Program-made: the position numbers and the translations under genes
Shown: positions 1 to 10,035 of the stretch, in pieces
How positions within the stretch are numbered: the first letter of the stretch is position 1
Layout of the letters: every line of letters starts with the position of its first letter
Assembly: GCA_038501785.1 (NCBI GenBank)
Contig: JBAMJR010000009.1
Coordinates: 5,758,001-5,822,000, forward strand
Source of the DNA: Myoxocephalus aenaeus
Taxonomy: Eukaryota > Chordata > Actinopteri > Perciformes > Cottidae
Reading direction: 5' to 3'
Length of the DNA: 64,000 nt
The notes under the pieces: generated by a model
Told to the model about the DNA's origin: nothing
The model's database searches: none
Seen by the model: the letters and a program-made list of their open reading frames with translations, nothing else

Positions 1-931
1 CTGGAAACAAGGGTTCAGTTGGGTGGTGTTAGAGGGGATGTGGGCGAAGCTCCATCTGTGTATGGGGCAGTTTGCCGCAAATTTGAGAGCAGGGCGGATA
101 GAACATGACAATTAACTTAAGTCTTGGTTGTTATTAAATAACCACCAACAAATAAAACAATTAATTTCTGACTTATAAAAAAGTGTTGTCTTGATACAAT
201 GAATGATCGATGCATGTTTAATACCACTGTAGCTTTGTGACATATTTACAGGAATAAATTATAATAGATGCAGGCTCACTCCAGCGGGACAGCAGTCACA
301 TCCTGTTTAGATTCTCATCCCATTTCTGCAATAAAAACCACAGAAATTATCTTTAAACCCTTTGCTGCGTTACTGAAGTGGGTCCTTTAACTTTTAAATT
401 GCTGTAATAAAAAAATAAAAATGCAGTGATTTTAAACCACATTGCAAATTTTACATCGTAAAAAAACACTTCAGAACCAAACCGTATGTATGCCTGTTGA
501 ATTCACTTTTCACAGAGTGCCATTCAAACGAGACGAGCTGGGGGTGCTAGTCTTGAGATAAACTGATAAAAGTGTTGAATGGGGAACATACTGTACTGTG
601 GAAATGGATTATCTCTCACAGTACTGAAAGGTCTGCCGGCAGACAAAACTGTGTGCAAAGAGTCAATGTTGTCTTTGGCACCATTGTATATTACCACCAC
701 TGAAATAGTGACGAAAAGAAAAGCAGCGGCTATTAAATATATCCATAGAAATCTCCTTTTAACCATTGCGGATCCTCTTGGAGTCATCCCATCGTGAGCA
801 TTAAGCAGTTTGACGAGTGCAGAGATTCTGTAGATGTTCAGGATTAAATGTGAGGACAGGATCAGCGTCACAGGCTTCCTGCTCTGTGATGGGAAGCAAC
901 TAACTGCTTTTGTTGATGAATTCCCCCTCAG
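1..931. other. AT-rich flank upstream of the GPCR exon
   Basis: No exon of the receptor can be placed here on the + strand, so its TM1-coding exon must lie left of the window or be unrecognisable. Positions 1-115 carry a fragment of a dispersed repeat that recurs near 52.26-52.36 kb. The minus strand at about 617-785 reads as a possible membrane-anchor exon, listed separately. Confidence 0.5.
617..785 (-). CDS. Candidate first coding exon of an unidentified type II membrane protein
   Basis: Read on the minus strand, the segment begins at one of two close ATGs. The inner one, in GCAATGG, has a good vertebrate start context. It encodes a short basic stretch (MVKRR), about 20 hydrophobic residues (starting FLWIYLIAAAFLFV), then a polar stem ending GRPFST, followed by a GTGAGA donor near 616. 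A short basic N-terminus, a single membrane span and a stem are the layout of Golgi type II glycosyltransferases and sulfotransferases, but I do not recognise the family and no second exon is visible before the window edge. It would lie antisense to the presumed upstream intron of the GPCR. Chance hydrophobic reading frames of this size do occur, so this is only a candidate. Confidence 0.27.
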
Positions 932-1337
932 GTTCAAGTTCTGGAAGAACAAAAGCATCTTCCTGTTCAACATCGTGGTTGCTGACTTCTTGCTGGTGGC
1001 CTGTCTCCCTGTCAAGGCCTACCACTACCACAAGGGCTATAGGCGCAGCCCCGACGATAAAGTGTGTGCAATGATGATCTTCATGCTGTTACTCAACCGC
1101 GGCGCCAGCATCGCCTTCCTCATCACCATCTCCATCGACCGCTACTTCAACGTGGTGCATCTCGGGAGGAGGAATTTCGTCAAAGTGCTGAAGAAATCCC
1201 CTCAGGTCTCCATCATCATCTGGCTCCTCCTGCTGCCCCTCACCATCCCCACGATGGTCGAGACCTTCGAGTGCTGCAACAGCCTCGGCCGCTTAAAAAA
1301 TACCCCTTTTCACGACGTGACGGACACGTTCAGAGAG
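932..1337 (+). CDS. GPCR exon: ICL1 to ECL2
   Basis: Acceptor CCCCTCAG ends at 931. The first base completes a codon split with an upstream exon, and the donor after TTCAGAGAG is GTGGGC at 1338. It carries TM2, TM3 with DRY, TM4 and the start of ECL2. Confidence 0.82.
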
Positions 1338-2293
1338 GTGGGCTTTTGGTTTCTTTTGTTTTAAAAATGGACGTGGAAACCAAAAAGGCTTTAATAATTA
1401 CAATTGCCCACTACACCGACGTATACCAACCCTGCCAAAGCTAACAAGAACAAGAACTGCAGTTATTTACACAACCTCATACCATCACACACAGACTTCC
1501 TATAAAGCTTACAGTCATCATAGTTATATAGCTTTAATGGCTGATGTAATTGCCCTAGTTCCCACAGGCAGCGTAAACAAACCCGTCTAGGCATCTTACA
1601 TTTTTTTGTGGTGAGTCGAATAATTGATCAAAAAGACTTGTGGAAACCTGCAACTATTTGTTGAAGAAAAAAAAAAATACTCATTTAGATGAGTGAGACT
1701 TTGACTGAGATGTGTGGATAGTGAACTCTGCCTGCAGAGACACGAACGCGTCACACTCACGGTCAGCTTTCATCTCTTTGTTGTTGTTGCTTTGTTTGTT
1801 TTTTAAGGTCGTCTACTTCGGCCAGATCATCATCCCCTTCATCATCCTCGTCTACTGCACAGTGCGCATCGTCAACCGGCTGCGGAGGAAGACGGTGGGG
1901 GACCAGGCCAAACTGAGGAGAGCGGTGTGCGTGGTCTTGTCCGTCGTCGTCGTCTTCACCGTCTGCTTCCTGCCCAGCACCGTGGCCAGAGCGGTGCTGC
2001 TGAGCGTCCGGCTTAAAGGATGGCAGAACGCGGAGGACGTGGCGGCTCAGGTCTACGACAGCCTCATGGTTCTGTCTTACATCGACTGCCTCCTGGACCC
2101 GCTGGTGTACTGCTTCTGCAACTCAGGGTTTAAAGATGCCTACATAGCCACCTTCTGTCCTACGTTCCTCCGGAACAGACTGCTAAATACTGACTTTGGC
2201 TTGGGAACGACAACAATAACAACAACGACAGCAACAAATACCACAACAACTTCTGCAACGAGAGAAATTACTTTGCCGATTTTAGCAAAATGA
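932..2293 (+). CDS. Class A GPCR, HCAR/OXER1/GPR31-like, 3' portion (two exons, intron 1338-1807)
   Basis: G protein-coupled receptor of the plasma membrane, in the branch binding hydroxycarboxylic acids and oxidised fatty acids (HCAR, OXER1, GPR31). Exons 932-1337 and 1808-2293 join in phase 0, giving about 296 residues from ICL1 to the C-terminus. Visible landmarks: ICL1/TM2 with WKNKSIFLFN and VVADFLL; TM3 beginning after the conserved Cys (DDKVCAMM) with LLLNRGASIAFL and the DRY motif (SIDRYFNVVH); TM4 with its Trp; a Cys-Cys pair in ECL2; TM6 with FTVCFLP; TM7 with DPLVYCF. The C-tail is short and ends in an ACA/ACG-rich Thr run. TM1 is absent because a good acceptor (CCCCTCAG) at 931 implies an upstream exon outside the window. 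Mammalian HCAR/OXER1/GPR31 coding regions are intronless, so the two introns are notable. Subtype cannot be fixed from this fragment. Confidence 0.82.
1808..2293 (+). CDS. GPCR last exon: TM5 to stop
   Basis: A T-rich tract and acceptor TTTTTTAAG precede GTCGTCTACTTC at 1808, joining in phase 0. It carries TM5 (FGQIIIPFIILVY), a basic ICL3 (RLRRKTVGDQAKLRR), TM6, TM7 and stop TGA at 2291-2293. Confidence 0.85.
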   Translation, partial: VVYFGQIIIPFIILVYCTVRIVNRLRRKTVGDQAKLRRAVCVVLSVVVVFTVCFLPSTVARAVLLSVRLKGWQNAEDVAAQVYDSLMVLSYIDCLLDPLVYCFCNSGFKDAYIATFCPTFLRNRLLNTDFGLGTTTITTTTATNTTTTSATREITLPILAK

Positions 2294-4074
2294 CCCCCCC
2301 TTTCTCTTATACTGTAGTGAACGCGATCTCCAAGGCGCTTGTTCAACATTACGCCTCAGCTGTACAAATAGCATAACCACAGGTCGCTCCACACACGCTA
2401 TATATTATAGATAAGAGTATTAACAGCTAGAGCAATACTGATTAATGCCGTTGACACAAAGGCTGTAACCACAGCGGAGGCGGAGGCCGCCTGACATCCT
2501 CTGTAGACGTAGCCGTCATCTGATCAAACCATCTTCTATATAGAAATCTGCACGTGTTCATGGTTTATCTGGAGCCGTGTTTGGGGCCAGTCTCACACAC
2601 ACTGCTGATGCATTTCTCACTGTAACCCTTAATAACCTTCCATTTGAACAATTTGAGAGTTTCTTTCCACACTTTTCTCCAACATGCTGATCTCGACTGA
2701 CTGCTTTCACTGCTTCGTGGTCCCATCATAGGGCTTCACGTTGTGGAATGTCAAATTCAATACCACAAAATCGTTATAAGACAATGAGTAAGATGTGACT
2801 TTTTTTTCAGCTGCATGTTTTAAATGGTACAATTTTTATATTTATATTTTTATATTTTAAATTACTAATATATATTAAGGCATTTTAATTATGACTCATT
2901 TCAAAACGGGTGCTAAGATGATAGATCATTTCCTTTGCGATTGCATTTCACTGCATACCTTGGTCCTTGCATGAACTATAAAGTACTAGTATACATAGTA
3001 AAGTATAGCACTGTACTGTACATTTCCCCACACAGTGTTGGCAAAGCTTTCACTCACCACTCAGGAAGCTCGATATATCTGCGTTCATCATCAGTACCTG
3101 AAACCCGCTGTACCGGTCCTTGCCAGAGGCTTAGCCCTCAGTGCAACATATTGTATTGTGAACTCTGCCACATTTTCTACCATTACTCACAGATGAACAT
3201 AAACATGTCAATATCTTTCGCAATTCATGTGTTTCTGTTGGTGCATTTTCACTTCCCATCTGCACTGTTGTTTAAATATCCATGTATATAATCAGGGTAC
3301 ACCAACAACAACCAGTACTAAAATGCCAAACCTGAGGGAACTGCAGAGACCTAGAAGGTGGATTTGAACTTTCCTCATTCGCACTGTAAATCATTTTGTG
3401 ATGTTGATCATCAAAATTGAAATATTTGTATGAGATTGAGATACTGAGTGAAGATGTTTGTATACTACTGCTGTAAATAAACAAAATACAGATCTAAGTA
3501 AAAAAGAAAAAAACATTACCACAAGATGGAGACCCATGATATACAAATACACTCCGAGCAATGCACCAACATGCAAAGCACTCACTGTGAAACCACCGTG
3601 TTCTTTTTCTGATGGTGGAAAATTACCCCAAACAAGGACAAAAAACAACACATCCACATCCCTGTTGTACTCTCCTACATCATTGTACAAATGTTGACGT
3701 TGCTGATTGGCCCCTTGAGGCCCCAATTTCCACCCCTTTTGCAGGAAGGTGTGACTTGTGTATGTGCATGAACTCACCCGGTCAAAAGCAGCACATTCCC
3801 ACGTATTGTCGTCCATCCTTTTCCTGACTCAAGGTACTTGTGTAGATGCATTAACCCACCCCCCAATAGTGCTTTAAATATTTTGAGGTGTGTAGCCTTT
3901 GCTCTGGGCAGGCAGTATGGGTGTAGCCAACAGGAGAGATTGGGGTGGCTGTCAGGTTGAGGCTAGCAGGTCGACAGCAGAAATAACACAGAGGAAAAGA
4001 TGTATGAACACAAAAACAAACATAGAAACCCACTGAGCATCAATGTTATTGTTGTTAAACATTGCCTCTACGCC
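2294..4074. other. Non-coding stretch between the GPCR and the first hAT fragment
   Basis: AT-rich sequence with no frame that looks coding. The receptor's 3' UTR should begin here, but I see no unambiguous polyadenylation signal close to the stop. Short frames around 2.9-3.8 kb lack any recognisable motif. Confidence 0.5.
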
Positions 4075-4200
4075 TGTTAAGTTACGCTACGCTAAGCTAT
4101 GCTTAGCTAAGCTACGTGGGGTCACGTTACGTTATTTTGGGTTAGCTACGTTACGTCAGATCATGTTACGCTACGCTACGTTACATGACGCTACGTGAGG
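4075..4200. repeat. Degenerate GCTACG/GCTAAG-core array (copy 1)
   Basis: Repeated variants of GTTACGCTACG, GCTAAGCTA and ACGTTACG cover about 125 bp immediately before a hAT transposase fragment. The same arrangement occurs at 9.13-9.79 kb, so the array appears to travel with, or to have expanded inside, this transposon family. Confidence 0.7.
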
Positions 4201-4504
4201 AAGATGTTAGTTCTCTTTGGATCTACCTACATATGTGAACAAGTTCAACAAATCCAGAGACAGATCCTCTCTCACTGATGATCACCTGTCAGCTGTTCTT
4301 CGCATATCCACCTCAGACATTCAACCATACCAGGTTTAAAGGTATGTTAAAAATAATAAAATGATATTTTTGACATATTTTCATAGCCTTATTGTAACAT
4401 GTATTCTTACCAGTAGCACCTCAAAATCATATAATTCACTTTTTTTTTAATAATGTAATAAGATTAATATTGAGCTCCTTACGAAAATGAATTGCCCACC
4501 CGTG
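4201..4504 (+). mobile_element. hAT transposon remnant, 3' end with terminal repeat
   Basis: The stretch from GAAGATGTTAGTTCTCTTTGG encodes a decayed piece of a hAT C-terminal dimerisation region (VLFGSTYTCEQTF-like, then RSSLTDDHLSAVLRISTSDIQP-like, with internal deletions). It is followed by an AT-rich tail and ends in TTGCCCACCCGTG, matching the terminal inverted repeat of the element at 8,763-10,359. The left end is not visible, so this copy is truncated or rearranged. Confidence 0.65.
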
Positions 4505-4796
4505 GCCTACATGGTCCACAACACGTGTGGGTGGCGAGCCTCCCCGGAGAGGAGAACGACGCCGGTGCCAAAACCCCCTATGACGCGGAACATGGAGGGA
4601 ACAGTGTGTAACAAAAGAAAAAAAAACTATTTGCTAGCTACCTTGATATAATAAAGAGCTGTAAAGGGGATATTGCGTCATCCTGCCTCAGGTAGATGTA
4701 TAAACAACATTCACAAGGAATCCCAAAGAGATTTACATTTTTTTGGCAATGGAAAGGTGCTCTTAAGAGTTACTTTTCAAAAATCACAAATAATCA

Positions 4797-4798
<2 letters not shown>

Positions 4799-4836
<38 letters not shown>
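4799..4836. repeat. (AT)n microsatellite
   Basis: About 19 uninterrupted AT units, roughly 60 bp beyond the donor side of the candidate minus-strand exon at 4894-4990. Confidence 0.97.
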
Positions 4837-4840
<4 letters not shown>

Positions 4841-4893
4841 ATTGAATTTTTTTACCCGGCCCTAAACAGGAGAGTGTGCTGCTCAACACTGAC

Positions 4894-4990
4894 CTGTTCC
4901 CAGGAGCGTCAGCAGTCGACTCTGCTCCTGAAGGACCTCATGGATCTGCTCAATTTGCCGCTGAACCAGCTCATGTGGACGCTCTGGAGC
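4894..4990 (-). CDS. Unidentified gene, exon 2 (coiled-coil-like helix)
   Basis: 32 codons plus one base between a CAG acceptor and a GTCAGT donor. Leu/Ile/Val recur at heptad-like spacing in LVQRQIEQIHEVLQEQSRLL. Confidence 0.45.
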
Positions 4991-6077
4991 CTGCCAACAG
5001 ACAAGCATTAAGAACCGGACCCAACAGAAGACAATACAACATGTTACAGTGGCACTTTCCTTCACGGGAGGCACAATAATCTGACGTTCCACTGCTATCT
5101 AGTGGCAAGACGGACAACTGAAACCTAAAAGTGGACATGCTTGGTTGCATGGCACAGCTCATAGAATCAATAATTTTCCCTACTCATCGTTGACTAAAGG
5201 TTTCCACCCCGAGATTCCCTTGTAAAGATATCGGAGTAAGGAGTAATGTCTACGTGAGCAGAGAATGAGGGCACTTTCCCTCTGCGTGTGTTGTAATCCG
5301 AGTTTCTCTGTGCATTGTTTGCGTAGCCTGGAAGCTGTGCATGCTTTTAAGTACATTTTAGAGCGTGCCCTGCTGTAGCTTGCTCGCGGAGGCCAGGGCC
5401 CAACCTCTGGTTCCCCCTCAGGTCATCGCTGTTAGCTCTGGGAACACTGTTTTGCTGTCGTCAGCACCGTTAGCTGACGACAGCACTTCTAACGAATTTC
5501 TAACTTAGCGCCTTAAACTCACAGGCGTCCGTAACGAAAACGTGCGCTCTGGCTGGGTTGCATTCTAGTTCACTGAAGATAAAGTTCAGAAGTATTTTTC
5601 CTGCAAATTATTTTGATTCTGAAGAAACTGACACCGCAACCCAGCGTTTAAAACTATTTTTGTACTGTAAGTATAGAACATGTAAACTTAAACTTAAATG
5701 TGCTAGGCGCATCATTAATAGCTGTTTACAATGTGGAAGTATTTTGTGATGGACCTTTCCTTTAATCTGGGAGCTTTTGTGTAATACTGCAAAGTGACAC
5801 TTACTTGTTGCGCAGTCTGATTTACGTTCTGAAAGGCAGTAGGCTGGTATTGTCCACTGGGGGAAGCATCGTCAGGGCTCGGCAGAGAGGAGAGGTCAGG
5901 GTGTGGCTTGCCCAGCATTGGTTCGCCCTTCAGGGCCAGCGGGCCCCGGCCGTCCCCTTGGTGCGCCCCTCCACTGATTCCAGGAGCATGTGAGACAGGT
6001 GCAAGAGTCTGAACTGAGCGATTTGAGTCTATGCGTGTCCTCTGGTACGTTCTCTCCATGGGTATTTCAGCAGACAT
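4894..6077 (-). CDS. Unidentified gene, two 5' coding exons; weak resemblance to CENPJ/TCP10 N-terminus
   Basis: Exon 5805-6077 (91 codons from MSAEIPMERTYQRTR) ends at a strong donor GTAAGT, and exon 4894-4990 begins after TCTGTTGGCAG. Both are in phase 0, so they join in frame. The first exon is Pro/Ser/Gln-rich and looks disordered. The second (starting APERPHELVQRQIEQIHEVL) is a predicted amphipathic helix whose end, LQEQSRLLTLLG, resembles the EEQEKLLTMV stretch of the centriolar protein CENPJ and its TCP10 relatives. It ends at donor GTCAGT with one base over, so more exons are expected to the left. None could be recognised, and they would have to lie within or beyond transposon-rich DNA and the oppositely oriented GPCR. 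Codon-like composition, phase agreement and consensus splice sites support a gene; the family name is an inference. Confidence 0.45.
5453..5485. repeat. Perfect 13-bp inverted repeat, 7-nt loop
   Basis: Arms TGCTGTCGTCAGC and GCTGACGACAGCA are separated by ACCGTTA. It lies in the intron between the two candidate minus-strand exons. No terminator or RNA gene family is recognised. Confidence 0.9.
5805..6077 (-). CDS. Unidentified gene, exon 1 (disordered N-terminus)
   Basis: Start ATG at 6077, donor CAACAA/GTAAGT at 5805/5804. It holds two in-frame Met choices (residues 1 and 7). A possible upstream 5' UTR exon, 6093-6139, is bounded by CTTACAG and GTGAGT. Confidence 0.45.
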
Positions 6078-7330
6078 CGTTCAGTGATACTCACTTGGCT
6101 TGCTTTACACTGAGCTTTTCTTCATCGGAATTTCAGCAGCTGTAAGGTATATAACACAAATTAGTGGATTATTAAAATAAACAATTTCACAATGAGAATG
6201 AAGTAAAAAAAAAACATATTTTATATATTTATATTACAAAGAAAAATGACTTTACCCTGCACTTAAATTATATTGATTTGCATTGGAGACTCACTATAAA
6301 AGTTAAATGAGTAACAACACCTTAACAGCAATACAACAACTACTGCACCCATGAGGTTTTAACAAAGTGCCAATTACTCGGACTGTGAACTGTGCTGTTG
6401 AAACGCTAACAAAATAATACATATTTTATTTTAGTTCAGATGTGCGACATTTTAAGTGGCAAAGCTTACAGCTAGCATAAACATGTTTTAAAAGATGAAA
6501 ACAATTTTGAAACGTGCTGCAGTTTCCGTAACAAGGAATACGACTTCTCAAAAGAGGTGCCGACCAGCGACATCAGATTTTGAATGAGGAGCTTAAATCT
6601 GTTTTCCACAAACTAAAATGGCCGCCAGCGATTTCTTCCTCCTGTCCCTTGGGGATTAGCATAACTTCCACCTTTTTCCTACCCAACATGATATATCCCC
6701 ATCTTCTCGAATATGTGTGCAAAAAAAAAGAAGATATATAGCACGTAATTTATATAAAAGAATAAACAATTAACTAAGTTATTAGTGGAAGTGAGTTACA
6801 ATTAGCAAGTTAACATTAGAATGCTAACCCTAACCAAATATCAGCCATTGAACCCCTGAACTAATGGGTAGCAGCTAGCTAGAGGTTAAAGAGTTGAAAA
6901 GCTCTTCATTGATGAACCCACTGAACGAAGAGTCTTTGAGGAAAACATTTTAAGAAACAAATGCTTAGAGACTTGAATATATTTGTATTAATTATCAATT
7001 ATCAAATGTAAAACATTATGACTACCTACAGTTGCATTAAAAACTCCACCCTGCCACTGAAAGTTCACCACAACACCAGAATACATTCACACATATATAC
7101 AGTTTGTGTACACTAGTTTAAAATTAATAAACCCTACAGTTCATAATGAATAACGAAACGAACTGAACACTCTCCCCTCAGATGAGTTAGGATCTGAAGA
7201 AACAGTGACAGGGGACATTTAGGGTCAGTTGAAACCTAGCTTTAGTTAGTGAGTGAGTCAGTTACCTTGTCTTGGGTCGAGCCGAGTTGAGGGAAGTTTA
7301 CTGTTGCTACAGATACCTGGCATCATCATC
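6078..7330. other. AT-rich stretch without a recognised gene
   Basis: If the minus-strand gene starting at 6077 is real, its promoter and 5' UTR exons lie here. A GGCGGCCATTTT motif on the minus strand (about 6,614-6,625) loosely resembles a YY1-type core promoter site. Nothing else stands out. Confidence 0.4.
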
Positions 7331-7364
7331 TCATGTGTCACAATCAAACAGCTGACAGCTACAT

Positions 7365-7475
7365 GTATGAAATACAGACAGTAATGTGTAGTACGAGCAT
7401 GTATCAAAATAAACAACTACTTCCTCTACAATTCGGTTCACCAGACACAAATTCCGACTATTGGATTGACTCTGC
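7365..7475. repeat. Dispersed repeat, copy A of a pair
   Basis: TGAAATACAGACAGTAATGT, GCATGTATCAAAATAAACAA and TTCACCAGACACAAATTC occur in the same order at 8,240-8,395, with indels. Two copies of one element in direct orientation about 0.9 kb apart. Confidence 0.8.
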
Positions 7476-8239
7476 CCCTCAAACCAAAGATTACATTCAT
7501 ACACATGTTCATCCATTTACGTGGTATTATAGCGCACACGTTTACTTTTGTGATCCAGCCCACTTCCGGTAAGACTCTTCAAAATAACGCGCGTGAGAAA
7601 CGCTTAATGCGTTAACACTCCACTGTACACACTGCAGTCTATTATTTCATACTGTACATACAAATCATAAACTCTGTTGGATATCTATTGTGTTACTGAT
7701 TGCATATTTTGTTACATCTATGTCTAATTTGTCATCTTTTTATACTATGCTCCTTTGCACTGATAAAGGGGGTGGAATAAAGTACCCTTGTTTAGATAAT
7801 GAACACTGGTCCATTTCTCCTTCTTTGAGTTTTTACACGTGTTTGTGCAAGAACATTATCTTTTTTGTGTGATTTAATAAATGTTGTGTGTAATATTTAA
7901 AAAATATATGAGCAATAAGATACAAAATATGCTCAAGGAATAATTCAGCCAGAAACAAAGGGAGTATGGATAGAAATCATTCAAATATAGTTCAATCGAT
8001 TTTTTATTTTTTTTGCGACATGGCCCAATGTCTGGCCAAAAGTACATTTGTAGTATGTCATTTTTTATGGTATGATTTCTTTCCTTTTTCTCTGAAGCGA
8101 AAGCCTCAAATCCTGTGTTTGTTTTTGTTACCTGTGGGTTTGAGCCATGTGCTCATACCTTAAACATACCACATGATGGCAGCATAAGCATGCCTTCTAG
8201 CCAGGGACAGATTCAGGGAAGTGATTGAGTCTGTGTGAA

Positions 8240-8395
8240 ATGAAATACAGACAGTAATGTTGGCTGTGTGCTCTTCATGTGTAGTACAAGGTTTATATAA
8301 ATAGCATGTATCAAAATAAACAACTATTTCCTCTACAATTCTGTTCACCAGACACAAATTCTGATGACATTTTTGTCCTATTGGATTGACGATCA
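8240..8395. repeat. Dispersed repeat, copy B of a pair
   Basis: Longer version of the copy at 7,365-7,475, with two extra blocks of roughly 20-30 bp. Both end at CTATTGGATTGAC. Confidence 0.8.
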
Positions 8396-8893
8396 GAGTC
8401 ACAATCACCAGTTGGCCAGCGATGTACCAAAATTAGCCTGATTCTTCTGGTCTTTTCAGGACATGCAGCACATGTCTTTTCATTTGGCCTTGATGAATTC
8501 TGGGAGCAGATAAAGCCTTCTACAATACCAGCGTGTTAGCACGGACACACCACAATACTTTGACGAAGACCCCCTCGAAAACAAAAAACATATTAAATGT
8601 GTAAATTGGCATTTGGCAGCATGTAGCGGCGAGGTTACAGATTGCAAGCATGTAGGTCTATGGTGGCCGATATGAAAAAGCAAAAGCATTGGTTTGTCCT
8701 TTCTAGGCTACTGTGGGAACATGGCAGCTGGCTCTGTGAAGAGGACCCCCCTCATTCTAAGGCAGGGGTGGGCAATTAATTTTCCCAAGAGGCCACAGAA
8801 ATTGGCACCGTTGTGGAGGGCCGAACCAATAGGCTGAACTTAATTCTGCTCACAAAAATACATGAGATGTATGTTAAAGACCAGCAATTGATT

Positions 8894-8932
8894 AACTTTA
8901 TACAAAAGCAATAAGTGCTTTTGTATAAAGTT
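8894..8932. repeat. Perfect 17-bp hairpin, 5-nt loop
   Basis: AACTTTATACAAAAGCA and its exact reverse complement flank ATAAG. In the sister copy at about 10,058-10,091 the left arm is present but the right arm is not complementary, so the hairpin arose after the copies diverged. Confidence 0.9.
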
Positions 8933-9129
8933 TTCAGTTCAGTCCAGTCTGTCTTGGGCTTGAACGAGTGCATTGAAGTCTGATTGAATGTCTGAGGTGG
9001 AGGACAGCTTACAGGTGATCATCAGTGAGAGAGGATCTGTATCTGGATTTGTTGAACTTCATCACTGAGCATGTTTGTTCACATGTGTAGGTAGATCCAA
9101 AGAGAACTAACATCTTCTGACCATGCCTC

Positions 9130-9355
9130 CTCACGTAACGTAGCGTAGCGTAGCGGGACGTGATGGGACGTATTGTAAAGTGATGTATTGTGACATGATG
9201 TGACGTAACGTAGGGTAGTGTAGAGGCAGCGTTTACCTGATGTAAACGTAGCTAAGCTACGCTATGCGAAGCTACGCTAAACTAAGATACGCTAAACTAA
9301 ACTACGCTAAGCTATGCTACGCTAAGCTAAACTAAGCTACGTCACGTCAGGTAAA
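9130..9355. repeat. GCTACG/GCTAAG-core array (copy 2)
   Basis: GTAGCGTAGCGTAGC on one side turns into GCTAAGCTACGCTA on the other around 9,230-9,250, so the array changes strand orientation near its middle. Both sides carry the same boundary words (GAGGCAGCGTTTACCTGA and CGTCAGGTAAACGCTG). Confidence 0.8.
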
Positions 9356-9464
9356 CGCTGATGTTAGTTCTCTTTGGATCTACCCAACATGTGAACAAAC
9401 ATTCTCAGTAATGAAGTTCAACAAATCCAGATCCTCTCTCACTGATCTCAAATCCATTCTCGTA

Positions 9465-9789
9465 GTGTAGCATAACTTAGTTTAGCTATGCTACGCTAAA
9501 CTAAGCTACGCTACACTAAACTAAGCTACGCAACGCTAAGCTAAACTAAGCTACGCTACACTAAACTAAGCTACGCAACGCTAAGCTATGCTAAGCTTAA
9601 CAAAGCTACGCAAAGCTTAACTAAGCTACGCTAAGCTTAATTAAGCTACGCTAAGCTTAACCAAGGTACACTAAGCTTAACAAAGGTACTATATGCTAAG
9701 CTATGCTAAACTAAACTACGCTACGTCACGTCAGGTAAACGTTGCCTCTCTGCTATGCTACGTCACACTACGCTACGCTACGTGAGGAG
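9465..9789. repeat. GCTACG/GCTAAG-core array (copy 3)
   Basis: About 320 bp of units such as GCTACGCTAAGCTTAACTAA and ACTAAGCTACGCAACGCTAA, ending at CGTGAGGAGGCATGCTCAGA, exactly where the recognisable transposase frame begins. Confidence 0.8.
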
Positions 9790-10035
9790 GCATGCTCAGA
9801 AGATGTTAGTTCTCTTTGGATCTACCTACACATGTGAACAGACATTCTCAGTAATGAAGTTCAACAAATCCAGACCCAGATCCTCTCTCACTGATCTCAC
9901 TGATCTCAATTCCAGATCTCATCTCAATCTCTCACTGATCCTGTCAGCTGTCCTTAACATATCCACCTCAGACATTCAACCAGACTTCAATGCACTTGTT
10001 CAAGCCCAAGACTTCTCACTGAGTAAGAAAAACTG
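9790..10035 (+). pseudogene. hAT transposase C-terminal fragment
   Basis: The frame runs from RRHAQKMLVLFGSTYTCEQT through KFNKSRPRSSLTD to DIQPDFNALVQAQD and then stop. A short local duplication (CTGATCTCACTGATCTCA) interrupts the normal DDHLSAVL segment. It is the best preserved of four fragments of this domain in the first 10 kb. Confidence 0.7.

Noticed and set aside
3391..3816. 141-residue minus-strand frame, including a small exon-like segment ending at a GTGAGT donor near 3.77 kb
   Set aside because: No family resemblance. The short segment is open in two frames, so its link to the gene at 4.9-6.1 kb could not be supported.
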